From contig NZ_JADBGR010000023.1 of assembly GCF_014892515.1 (NCBI RefSeq), forward strand, positions 1-45,646: a DNA stretch of 45,646 nucleotides, read 5' to 3'. The notes below the pieces were generated by a model that was not told where the DNA came from, did not search any database, and saw only the letters and a list, made by a program, of their open reading frames with translations. Below, piece by piece: positions 32,505 to 39,706 of the stretch. This DNA is from Myceligenerans pegani (lineage in GTDB: Bacteria; Actinomycetota; Actinomycetes; Actinomycetales; Cellulomonadaceae). The number at the start of each line of letters is the position of its first letter. Position 1 is the stretch's first letter. The translations under genes were made by a program, and so were the position numbers.

Positions 32505-32582
32505 ATGCTCACCGGCGTCCTGATCCTCATCTACACCGCCATCCTCGTCGTGACTTGCCTGGTCCGGCTTCGGTGGCACTGA
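32505..32582 (+). CDS. Tiny membrane protein (25 aa)
   Basis: A strong ribosome site (GAGGGAGG, 4 nt before ATG 32505) leads into 25 codons: MLTGVLILIYTAILVVTCLV then RLRWH. It is a single hydrophobic helix with a positive C-terminus. It lies 15 nt after the previous stop in the same operon. The strong ribosome site argues that it is translated. Function unknown. Confidence 0.55.
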   Translation: MLTGVLILIYTAILVVTCLVRLRWH

Positions 32583-32616
32583 CCCACTCGCTCGCTCGCA
32601 CCTGGAAGGGATGGCC

Positions 32617-32994
32617 ATGGCCTCCAACGCTGTCGCAGTCGGCTACGCCCGTGACGCCGCGCAGCTCGCCGTCGTACAGGGCCACGCACGCAACCACGGC
32701 TACCTGCTGGCGCACGTCGTCGAAGACGGGCGCGACGCGGCCACCATCAGCCAGCTCACCCAGCACGCCGCGGACCAGAGCGCCCAGGTGGTGATCCTGC
32801 CCGGCGATGCGCTGCTGTCGGCCGCGCGGACGAAGCTGGAGAAGGAACTCGCTGGCGTCGGTGCGCAATGCATTGTGCTCGGTGCTCCGAGCGCGCCCGC
32901 CAGTGGCGTGTTCGAGCGGGTCATGCCACGCCGCGACTTCGACGCCGCCCGCGGTAGACACTCCAAGCGGCCAGGCGAGCAGCATCCGATCTGA
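32617..32994 (+). CDS. Hypothetical protein with recombinase-like alpha/beta pattern (125 aa)
   Basis: GGAAGGG immediately precedes an ATG at 32611, but its spacing favours the next ATG at 32617. The sequence VAVGYARDAAQLAVVQGHARNH, then GYLLAHVVEDG, has the alternating pattern of a resolvase-type N-terminal fold (compare VGYARVS). The catalytic Ser is not present in that place, so enzymatic recombination is not supported. The C-terminus (RGRHSKRPGEQHPI) is basic. It is the fifth gene of the 30981 operon. Family unknown. Confidence 0.55.
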   Translation: MASNAVAVGYARDAAQLAVVQGHARNHGYLLAHVVEDGRDAATISQLTQHAADQSAQVVILPGDALLSAARTKLEKELAGVGAQCIVLGAPSAPASGVFERVMPRRDFDAARGRHSKRPGEQHPI

Positions 32995-33192
32995 CTCCCC
33001 GAGAACTTGCGGCCGGGCGCGCACCCCCAGGAAGTCCCTTCCCTTCCTGCACCTCCCGCCTGGCGTCCGGCCGCAAGCCCGCCACCCCTGGCGGGCGACC
33101 CCGTAGCAGGCCAGGACCCACGCCCTGAGCCCTGGCCTGCTACGGGCCCACGTCCCGCACCGCCTCGCACCACCGACAACGCGGAGGAAAGC

Positions 33193-33666
33193 ATGCGCAG
33201 CACGGGAACGAATCGCACGCCCCGCATCGTCGACCGCCTGCCCCAGCGTCTCGAAGAGCTCATCGGCGAGTCCGTGGCGCGGGCCGTCATCATCGTCGTC
33301 GACGCCGGAACTGCGGCCGAACTCGGCCTCGTCACACCTTCGAGCGCGGCTGGCACAGGCGACTCATCGAGAGCCGGCCGGCGCCCTGGTCTGGCCCGGC
33401 GGCGGTACGAGATGGGCCTCACCCAAGAGGGCCTGGCTCGCGAGATCGGTGTGCAGCCCTCGACCGTCGGCAGATGGGAGAGAGGCGTCACCGCGCCGTC
33501 ACTCTGGGCGCGCGCCCCGTTGTGCCGCGCCCTGGACGTGCCACGGACCGAACTCGACGTGCTCCTGGGAGAAGGCGGCGCTGCCGAACCAACCCGGCTA
33601 CTCCACGTCGTGGAGACGCCCGACGACGGTACCGACGACGCGATGCCCGCTGTGGGCATCGCATAG
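33193..33666 (+). CDS. XRE-family transcriptional regulator (157 aa)
   Basis: ATG 33193 is preceded by GGAGGAAA. The first 70 residues are of unknown fold (LPQRLEELIGESVARAVIIV). An XRE helix-turn-helix follows: RRRYEMGLTQEGLAREIGVQ, then PSTVGRWERGVTAPSLWAR, and the closing helices LCRALDVPRTELDVLLGEGG. Such proteins bind DNA as dimers. The gene ends 91 nt before the lanthipeptide methyltransferase, with direct repeats and a promoter in between, so it is a good candidate to regulate that gene or the whole cluster. Confidence 0.82.
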   Translation: MRSTGTNRTPRIVDRLPQRLEELIGESVARAVIIVVDAGTAAELGLVTPSSAAGTGDSSRAGRRPGLARRRYEMGLTQEGLAREIGVQPSTVGRWERGVTAPSLWARAPLCRALDVPRTELDVLLGEGGAAEPTRLLHVVETPDDGTDDAMPAVGIA

Positions 33667-33680
33667 TCCTCCGGCCGGAT

Positions 33681-33700
33681 CAGGCATCTGGCAGGCATCT
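33681..33700. repeat. Direct repeat CAGGCATCT upstream of the methyltransferase
   Basis: CAGGCATCT occurs at 33681-33689 and 33692-33700, 11 bp apart (one helical turn). It is 45 nt upstream of a -10 box, a position that suits activator binding. Confidence 0.5.
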
Positions 33701-33745
33701 CGCGCATGTCGCCGGTTCACGGGCGTGTCGCGATGCCCCGGCTCG

Positions 33746-33751
33746 TAGCCT
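33746..33751 (+). promoter_or_regulatory. -10 box of the methyltransferase gene (leaderless start)
   Basis: TAGCCT is followed by 6 nt and the GTG at 33758, with no ribosome site. Confidence 0.45.
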
Positions 33752-33757
33752 CGACGC

Positions 33758-34975
33758 GTGGACACGACAGAACGAGCTGCTTCGCTGCGGGCCGGAATGC
33801 TGGAGCGCTTCCGGGAACGGATCGCCGACGACGTCGCCGAGGCGATGCTCACGGTGCCGCGACACGTGTTCGTGCCAGGGGTCCCGTTGGAGCGGGCCTA
33901 CGGCTCCGGGCCGGTGGTGACGCACCGGGATGCGCAGGGCGTGCCGACCAGCTCGGCCTCCGCGCCGGGCACGGTGGCCGGAATGCTGGAACAGGCCGAG
34001 GTCCGCCCGGGTCACCGGTTGCTGGAGATCGGGGCGGGCACCGGCTACAACGCCGCCCTGCTGAACCACCTGGTCGGCCCCGACGGTGCGGTCACCACGA
34101 TCGAGTACGACCCGCAGGTCGCCGACGCCGCCCGCTCCGCACTGGCCGCCTACGGCGCCGACCGGGTGCGAGTGATCACCGGGGACGGCACCCTCGGCGC
34201 GCCGGAGGACGGCCCGTTCGACCGCATCCTGGTCACCGCCGGAGCCTGGGACGTCGCACCGGCCTGGCGCGAACAGCTCGCACCCGGCGGCCGGCTCGTG
34301 CTACCGCTGCGGTTGAACGGCTTGACCCGCGTCGTCGCGTTCGAGCATTCCGACCACGGCCTGCGCAGCGTGTCCGCCCACGAGGACGGGTTCATCCCGA
34401 TGAAGGGCATCGGTGCGGTCCCCGAGCAAGAGGTCCCGATCGGTCCGGACCGCGAGTTGACCCTGTCCATCGACGATGAACGCCCGGTCGACGCCGACGC
34501 CCTGGCCGACGTTCTGGACAGCGAGCCGCACATCGTGTGGACGGGCATCACCAGGCCGTGGGCGTGGACGCAGAACGTGGACTTCTGGCTCGCCAGCCTG
34601 CCCGGCTTCTGCCGCGTCTTCGTAAACTCCGAGGCCGTGGCCGCCGGACAGCTGCCACGGCCGAAGGACATGTGGGGCGGTTCCTGGGGCACGTTCTCGG
34701 GCGGCACGATCGCCTACCTGACGGCACGCCGGACCGGCGGCACCGATGAGATGCCGATCTTCGAAGTCGGCGTCTGCGGACTCGGGCCGCAGGGCGAGAG
34801 CCTCGCCGCTCAGGTCGTCGAACGGATCACCGCCTGGGAGAACGAGGCCGGTGACCGGGTCGATCTGACAATCGAGGCGTTCGCCAGGGACGACGAAGCG
34901 CCCACCGGGGACGGGCATATCCTGGTGGTGGTCGAGAAGAAGGACAACACGTTCATCGTGCGCACGACGGTGTAG
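33758..34975 (+). CDS. FxLD-system methyltransferase (PIMT-like), lanthipeptide tailoring
   Basis: The 405-residue protein has the protein-isoaspartate-methyltransferase (PCMT) layout: LTVPRHVFVPGVPLERAYG, then VPTSSASAPGTVAGMLEQ and the SAM motif LLEIGAGTGYNAALLNHLVG (Glu90 within it), followed by TTIEYD and ITGDG. A C-terminal extension of about 200 residues distinguishes the FxLD-associated group. In related class I lanthipeptide pathways, PIMT homologues methylate an Asp side chain of the modified peptide, leading to aspartimide or isoaspartate. The precursor here has an Asp39-Gly40 just before its first Cys. The gene ends 7 nt from the convergent lanC. Confidence 0.88.
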   Translation: MDTTERAASLRAGMLERFRERIADDVAEAMLTVPRHVFVPGVPLERAYGSGPVVTHRDAQGVPTSSASAPGTVAGMLEQAEVRPGHRLLEIGAGTGYNAALLNHLVGPDGAVTTIEYDPQVADAARSALAAYGADRVRVITGDGTLGAPEDGPFDRILVTAGAWDVAPAWREQLAPGGRLVLPLRLNGLTRVVAFEHSDHGLRSVSAHEDGFIPMKGIGAVPEQEVPIGPDRELTLSIDDERPVDADALADVLDSEPHIVWTGITRPWAWTQNVDFWLASLPGFCRVFVNSEAVAAGQLPRPKDMWGGSWGTFSGGTIAYLTARRTGGTDEMPIFEVGVCGLGPQGESLAAQVVERITAWENEAGDRVDLTIEAFARDDEAPTGDGHILVVVEKKDNTFIVRTTV

Positions 34976-34982
34976 CGGCCGG

Positions 34983-36230
34983 TCAGGACACCAGCAGCAG
35001 GGCGTCCCACCTGGTCTGGACGGGAGCGGCGGGAAGGCCGGCGCGGTCGGCCAGCGCGAGAGCGACGCCCGCCGCTCCGGTCAGGAATCCGGGGTTGTCG
35101 TGGGCTTGGCCGTAGTCGTGGTGGGCGAAAGTGAAGGGCCTGCCCGGTTCGGTGAACCGTTCCAGCGCGGCAGCCGCGACGGCCGCCACGACGTCGTCCC
35201 GCCCGGCGGCGCACTGCATCACCCCGGCCTGCCCGTGGCACAACGTCAGCCCCTCGGCATCCCACACCTCGGGCCGGTGGGCCAGGCTGGACAGAGCAGC
35301 CGAGCCGACGGCGGTGACGGCGGGGTCGTCGAGGGCGTCACCGGCCAGCATCAGAGCGCGACTGATCCCGGGGATGCCGTAGCACCACGCGGCCCGGCGT
35401 CCGAGCCGGGGTGCGGCCAGGCCGGCGTCGAGTTCGTCGCCGTTCACGTACGGCGGCCAGGCGCCCTCCGACTGCCAGTCGCGCAGCCAGTTCGCGGCGT
35501 GCCGCACCGCAGCTCTCTGCCCTGAGACCGCGTAGCCGGCGGTGATGGAGGCAGCCAGCAGAGCCAGGGGTCCGGCCACGCCATGGGCGAGGCCGGTGGT
35601 CGCCGTCCCGGTGGGCTCGGTTCCTCTTGTTCCGGTGGCCGAGGAGAGTTGGTCTGGCGCGGTCCACCAGCCGGGGCGTCGTCCTGGCGGCTCAACGAGA
35701 ACTCCGGTGAGGGTGCCGAGTGCGGCGTGAAGTCCCCGCTCCGCGTCCGGGTGGCCTTCATGGGACACGGCCAGCAGTATGCGCCCGATGCCAGCGAGAC
35801 CGGAGATCGCGTCATAGACGTGCCAGGGCGCGCCGGTCCCACCCGACTGCACGAACGCGTCGTGCTGCTCGGCAACGGCGACGGCGTAGGCCGCCATCCA
35901 GCGCACGGCGCGTTCCGTCGCAGCCTTGTTGATCTCGGGATCGGGCAGGTACGGCGAACCGATGACCAGCGAGGCGGCCAAGCCGCCGACGGTCGCGTAG
36001 ATGCCGCCGGTACCGGGAGTGCGCCGCGCGAGTTCCGCCGCTCGGGTCCAGTGCGCGCCGGCCGCTCTCACGAACCGCGGGTCTACGCTCGCCAGCCGCG
36101 CGTGCAGCAGGGCTGTTCCCGGCAGGCCGTCCGCGAGCGAGGCGGCCGCACGCGGTCTGACATGAGCGAGCACCACTTCCGGATCCAGCATGCGATCGGC
36201 GACACCGATCGCCGTTGCACCCGCGTTCAC
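34983..36230 (-). CDS. lanC: LanC-family lanthionine cyclase
   Basis: The 415-residue protein shows the LanC toroid repeats and zinc site: GTGGIYATVGGLAASL, LAHGVAGPLALLAASI, WCYGIPGISRALML (Cys283) and LTLCHGQAGVM (Cys331, His332). The enzyme adds Cys thiols to dehydrated Ser/Thr in the peptide to close thioether rings. The start GTG 36230 overlaps the lanB stop as GTGA and is preceded by AAGGAGAG, giving tight translational coupling. An upstream frame continues but is the lanB 3' end in another phase. It is the last gene of the minus-strand lan operon. Confidence 0.9.
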   Translation of the reverse strand: MNAGATAIGVADRMLDPEVVLAHVRPRAAASLADGLPGTALLHARLASVDPRFVRAAGAHWTRAAELARRTPGTGGIYATVGGLAASLVIGSPYLPDPEINKAATERAVRWMAAYAVAVAEQHDAFVQSGGTGAPWHVYDAISGLAGIGRILLAVSHEGHPDAERGLHAALGTLTGVLVEPPGRRPGWWTAPDQLSSATGTRGTEPTGTATTGLAHGVAGPLALLAASITAGYAVSGQRAAVRHAANWLRDWQSEGAWPPYVNGDELDAGLAAPRLGRRAAWCYGIPGISRALMLAGDALDDPAVTAVGSAALSSLAHRPEVWDAEGLTLCHGQAGVMQCAAGRDDVVAAVAAAALERFTEPGRPFTFAHHDYGQAHDNPGFLTGAAGVALALADRAGLPAAPVQTRWDALLLVS

Positions 36231-39124
36231 CGGCTCTCCTTCGCCAGCATCTGGACGGCAAGTGCCCGGGCGATGCGTTCGGTGGCGCGGTCGGCGCCCA
36301 TGCGGTTGGCGTGCATGTGGATGAGCGAGGAGGCGCAGTCCGCCCGGCGGGAGACGGGGACGACCGACCGGTAGGCCGACAACGATGCGGCCCGTCGAAC
36401 CCACGCCTCGCGCTCGTCCTCGGGCAGACCGACCGGCTGGGCGGACGCGACGGCGCGGAGCGTGTTGACGCGACGTCGTGCCGTCCTGTCCAGGCGTGGA
36501 CGCCCGAGCGCATCCAGGTCGCCGTCGGCCACGAGCCGGGTGATCTCGACCGCGGACGCTGCGATGCGCATCAGCCGATCGTCCTCGTCACGCGATCCCG
36601 CCAAGGCCGCAAGGACGTTGTCGCCGTCGGCGTGGAAGACATGCTCGGCCGCCTCGATCGCGCGGGGCCCGCCGTACCTGTCGATCTCGGGCACGTACGG
36701 TTCGAGCGCGAGCGTGCCGACCAGGCCCTGGCTCATGAGGACCGCACTCCAGTCGGACACCGCAGGTAGGACGCGACCGGTGAGGGCTTCGGGCTTCCCG
36801 GCGAACCGCAGTCGCAGATGCGGGCCGTGGCCGGGGCTGTCGTAGCGGAGCCAGAACCAGCGGTCGACATCGTCGCGGACTCGCCCTGCCAGCTCACCGA
36901 CGTGCTCGAGGAGTTCGTCGTGATAGGCGGTCGGTGCTGCCACCACACACGACAGCCACTCGCCCCCGGGCAGATGGGTCACCCGCTCGGCCGACATCGA
37001 CGGCGTCGGCTTCGGCGTCGGATGCTGCCGCGGTTTCGCGGTGGCTCGATGGTCCCGAAGGGGAATGACGAGTTCCAGCGCATGCCGGCCGTCGGGGCCG
37101 GGGACGACGCCCTGCACCGCGTCCGGGCCGCCGGGCAGCTCAGCGACGCGGTCCGTTCCGCGCCGGGTGTAGCGGCGCAGCAGTTCACGGTCGCGCCCGT
37201 CGTCCAGGTCCAGGGGCACGAACCGGTCGCCGTTCTCGACGAGCACCGTCCTGGGAAGACGTGGCCGTGCCGTCGACCGCCAGCGATCCAGCTCGACCTT
37301 CCAGCGCGAGGGAACCTGGGCGGCGGTCAGCAGCAGGTCGGGCAGCCGCCACCGCGCCGGCGACACGATCGTGTTCCGCCACCGCACACGCGGCAGGAAC
37401 ATCGCCTCGGACATCCCGCCCCAGGACCAGGTATGACACGGCCGCGTACCGGACCTCGCCAGCAGCCGCAGCAACCGCGCGACCCGTGGGATGTACGCCG
37501 ACCCGATCCGCGAGTACAACGCCGGAGTGATCTGCCGATCCAGGGCACGCGACCAGAGGCTCAGATGGTGACCGTCCGAGGCGACCTCCAGGTCGTCCAG
37601 CGGAAGGTCGCCGGGCTGCGGTTCCACGCCGACGCCGATGCGCATCGAGGCGAAGCCGGTCGGCACAGCGACCGTGTCCAGTCGCGACGAGCGAGGACGA
37701 ACCACCACCTCCGCCAGTGCTGATGACTCGTCGTGCGTGAGCCCCCGGACCTCGCCGGGCAGCAGCGACGCGAACCGGCCGACGCTCGACCCGGCATCCG
37801 CGGTGCATCCGAAGTACGCCGCCAGCCGATACCGCCCGGCGACAAGGTCTTCCTCCGACGCCGCGACGACACGGGCGTAGAGCTCACCACCCGGCGCAGG
37901 CCGGACCCCATCATCGGGAACGCGCAGCGCGGCAACGGTCGCGTCGTCGAGAACGACCTCGGACCCGCCATCGGCCACGGCGGTAGCCACGAGCTCCGCC
38001 AGGACCCGCATGCGGCGCCGGTCGGGTTCCTCGCGCCCCCGGTTCAGGTCGACCTCGGGGTCACCCAGGCCGACGACGGGATCGACGACGTCGAGCAGCG
38101 GAACACGCCTGCTCGTGCCGTACTTCTCGACGAACCGGGCATGGTACGAGTCCAGCGTGGTCTCCGTGGGCGTGATGCTCCACAACAGCCCGGCCACATC
38201 CGCCGCCTCGCGCACCAGCCGGGCCGGAAGGCGGATATCGGCGTCGGCCACCACGTCCACGGTGATCGCTCCTTCATGGCGGGCGATCGTGTCGCACAGA
38301 TCGCGAGCCGCCGTCAGCGCGGCGACCCGCTCCGGATCGCCCGGCGGGTACAGGTCCGCCTCGTGCAGCCGCTTACGGAGCGCGGACAAGGGCTCGGCCA
38401 GCTCACAATCCACAGGAAGCCGCGACAACACATGTCCCAGCGGATCGTCGGCGACGTCACCGGGGAGCAGATCCGTCAGCAGATGGCCTCGCCGGACCAT
38501 TTCCAGCACGGTCTCGCGCACCAGCTCCTCGGGAGCCTGCGGCCACGGCACGGTCACCGTCGTGACGACGTCACCGAGACTGGCGCCGTTCCGGCACGCG
38601 TCCAGGATCAGGCTGACGGCCGGCGTCGCGCGCAGAGTGATACGCGCCGACGACGTCGTCTCGGCCGACTGCTCGTTCTCGTAGCGGTCTCCGCGTCTCA
38701 CGATCAGGTTGTTCGACGTCAACCGCAGACGCGGCAGGACTCCCGGCTCCTGAACGAGCCGCGCTGCCAGAGCGCCCAGCCAAGCCGATGACGGCATGCT
38801 CCGTGCCCGGTGGGCCGTGCCCATGGCGAACCGCGCCGGCCCCTCGTCCACGTCGGCGACCTGGACACCGGCGAACGCCCCGCGCGGTGTCGCGCGCATA
38901 CGAGCCCGCAACTCGTATGCGCGGACCGTCGCCGCGAGGCGGTCGTCAGAATCCAGGTCCGCCGAGGTGACGTGGCCAAGGGAACGAGAAGCGAACCGCA
39001 CCGCTTCAAGAAGCGGCCCGGCCAAGACGTCCCCCTCTGCGTCCCCCGGACTCACCGGAAGCATCGGGATACGCGCCAGGACCGGAAGCCTCTCGTCCCA
39101 GGTGTACGTCCGCAGCCGGCCCAT
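36227..39124 (-). CDS. lanB: Full-length class I lanthipeptide dehydratase (LanB)
   Basis: The 965-residue protein combines an N-terminal glutamylation domain (about 1-690; ARIPMLPVSPGD, RMRATPRGAFAGV, TLDSYHARFVEKYG, RVRWRNTIVSPARWRL) with a C-terminal elimination domain of the SpaB_C/thiopeptide type (about 715-960). The latter shows WFWLRYDSPGHGPHLRLRF and EPYVPEIDRYGGPRAIEAAEH. Such enzymes use glutamyl-tRNA to dehydrate Ser/Thr. ATG 39124 lies 11 nt after the precursor stop, with AGGCGG 7 nt upstream; an upstream ATG at 39181 would overlap the precursor gene. The 3' end overlaps lanC by 4 nt. Confidence 0.92.
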   Translation of the reverse strand: MGRLRTYTWDERLPVLARIPMLPVSPGDAEGDVLAGPLLEAVRFASRSLGHVTSADLDSDDRLAATVRAYELRARMRATPRGAFAGVQVADVDEGPARFAMGTAHRARSMPSSAWLGALAARLVQEPGVLPRLRLTSNNLIVRRGDRYENEQSAETTSSARITLRATPAVSLILDACRNGASLGDVVTTVTVPWPQAPEELVRETVLEMVRRGHLLTDLLPGDVADDPLGHVLSRLPVDCELAEPLSALRKRLHEADLYPPGDPERVAALTAARDLCDTIARHEGAITVDVVADADIRLPARLVREAADVAGLLWSITPTETTLDSYHARFVEKYGTSRRVPLLDVVDPVVGLGDPEVDLNRGREEPDRRRMRVLAELVATAVADGGSEVVLDDATVAALRVPDDGVRPAPGGELYARVVAASEEDLVAGRYRLAAYFGCTADAGSSVGRFASLLPGEVRGLTHDESSALAEVVVRPRSSRLDTVAVPTGFASMRIGVGVEPQPGDLPLDDLEVASDGHHLSLWSRALDRQITPALYSRIGSAYIPRVARLLRLLARSGTRPCHTWSWGGMSEAMFLPRVRWRNTIVSPARWRLPDLLLTAAQVPSRWKVELDRWRSTARPRLPRTVLVENGDRFVPLDLDDGRDRELLRRYTRRGTDRVAELPGGPDAVQGVVPGPDGRHALELVIPLRDHRATAKPRQHPTPKPTPSMSAERVTHLPGGEWLSCVVAAPTAYHDELLEHVGELAGRVRDDVDRWFWLRYDSPGHGPHLRLRFAGKPEALTGRVLPAVSDWSAVLMSQGLVGTLALEPYVPEIDRYGGPRAIEAAEHVFHADGDNVLAALAGSRDEDDRLMRIAASAVEITRLVADGDLDALGRPRLDRTARRRVNTLRAVASAQPVGLPEDEREAWVRRAASLSAYRSVVPVSRRADCASSLIHMHANRMGADRATERIARALAVQMLAKESR

Positions 39125-39135
39125 CAGCGCGCCGC

Positions 39136-39315
39136 CTACTTGCAGGCGTTGCAGGTCGGCGTGCAGGTGCAGCTCGGGCACTCCGTCCCGGTGCAGCCAT
39201 CCTTCGTCGTGTCCGTATCGGCAGCGTCCCGCACGCCAGGCACGGGCATGACCCGCACATCCAGGTCGAACAGATCGGCCGTAGCGCGGTCCAGAACCGC
39301 GACGTTCTCGCTCAT
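39136..39315 (-). CDS. lanA: FxLD-family lanthipeptide precursor (59 aa)
   Basis: ATG 39315, with AAAGGG about 9 nt upstream, begins a 59-residue peptide. The leader contains LFDLDVRV (Phe16-Asp-Leu-Asp19), the FxLD box that LanB recognises. The C-terminal core starts after KDG and carries six Cys (41, 46, 49, 51, 55, 58) and six Ser/Thr (42, 44, 48, 50, 52, 54), an unusually dense CTGTECPSCTCTPTCNACK pattern. Up to six thioether rings are conceivable, though full closure is not implied. Asp39-Gly40 is a favourable site for aspartimide formation by the neighbouring methyltransferase. The cleavage site and activity are unknown. Confidence 0.9.
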   Translation of the reverse strand: MSENVAVLDRATADLFDLDVRVMPVPGVRDAADTDTTKDGCTGTECPSCTCTPTCNACK

Positions 39316-39706
39316 CGAATGCCCTTTCGGCTGGTCATGACAGCGGTCACCGACCATCGAACCCGCGCAGATCCTGGCGAACCAGAGCATCCACCGGGCA
39401 CCTTCCGGGCACTTCGTATGACGGACGCGCGGCGGGGGCACGGACCAACTCAGCTCCCAGATCTCGCCCCTCCATCCCCACCACCCACACACCCACATCC
39501 CCTTCCCCCAAATCCCCCACACCACCCCCAACCCACCTATCCCCCATCCCACATACCACCCCACCCACACCACCACACCAACCCCCCTCCCCACACCCAC
39601 CAGACCCCTCCTCCCCTCCACACCAGCACGCCTCTTGCAGATCGAGGAGCACAAGCGGCACTGCGCATGCTGGTGCGCGGGGCCGCGAAGCTGCCATGCT
39701 CCTACG
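39316..39706. other. Upstream region of the lanthipeptide operon with a G-free tract
   Basis: This 391-nt divergent intergenic region serves lanA (minus) and the nuclease-like gene (plus). It contains the 136-nt G-free tract (separate entry) and no reliable gene; frames through the tract give low-complexity Trp/Gly/Val peptides. A TACGAT at 39703-39708 could be a -10 box for the right-hand gene. Confidence 0.6.
39467..39602. repeat. 136-nt G-free, C-rich low-complexity tract (G-rich on the lan strand)
   Basis: Not one G occurs on the + strand from 39467 to 39602. It consists of C-runs of 2-6 separated by A or T (for example ACCACCCCCAACCC and CACCACACCAACCC). A further G-poor stretch runs to 39625. 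On the minus strand it is a long series of G-tracts that could form quadruplexes. As + strand RNA it would be C-rich and G-poor, like a Rho-utilisation region. It ends 152 nt upstream of the lanA start. Confidence 0.85.
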
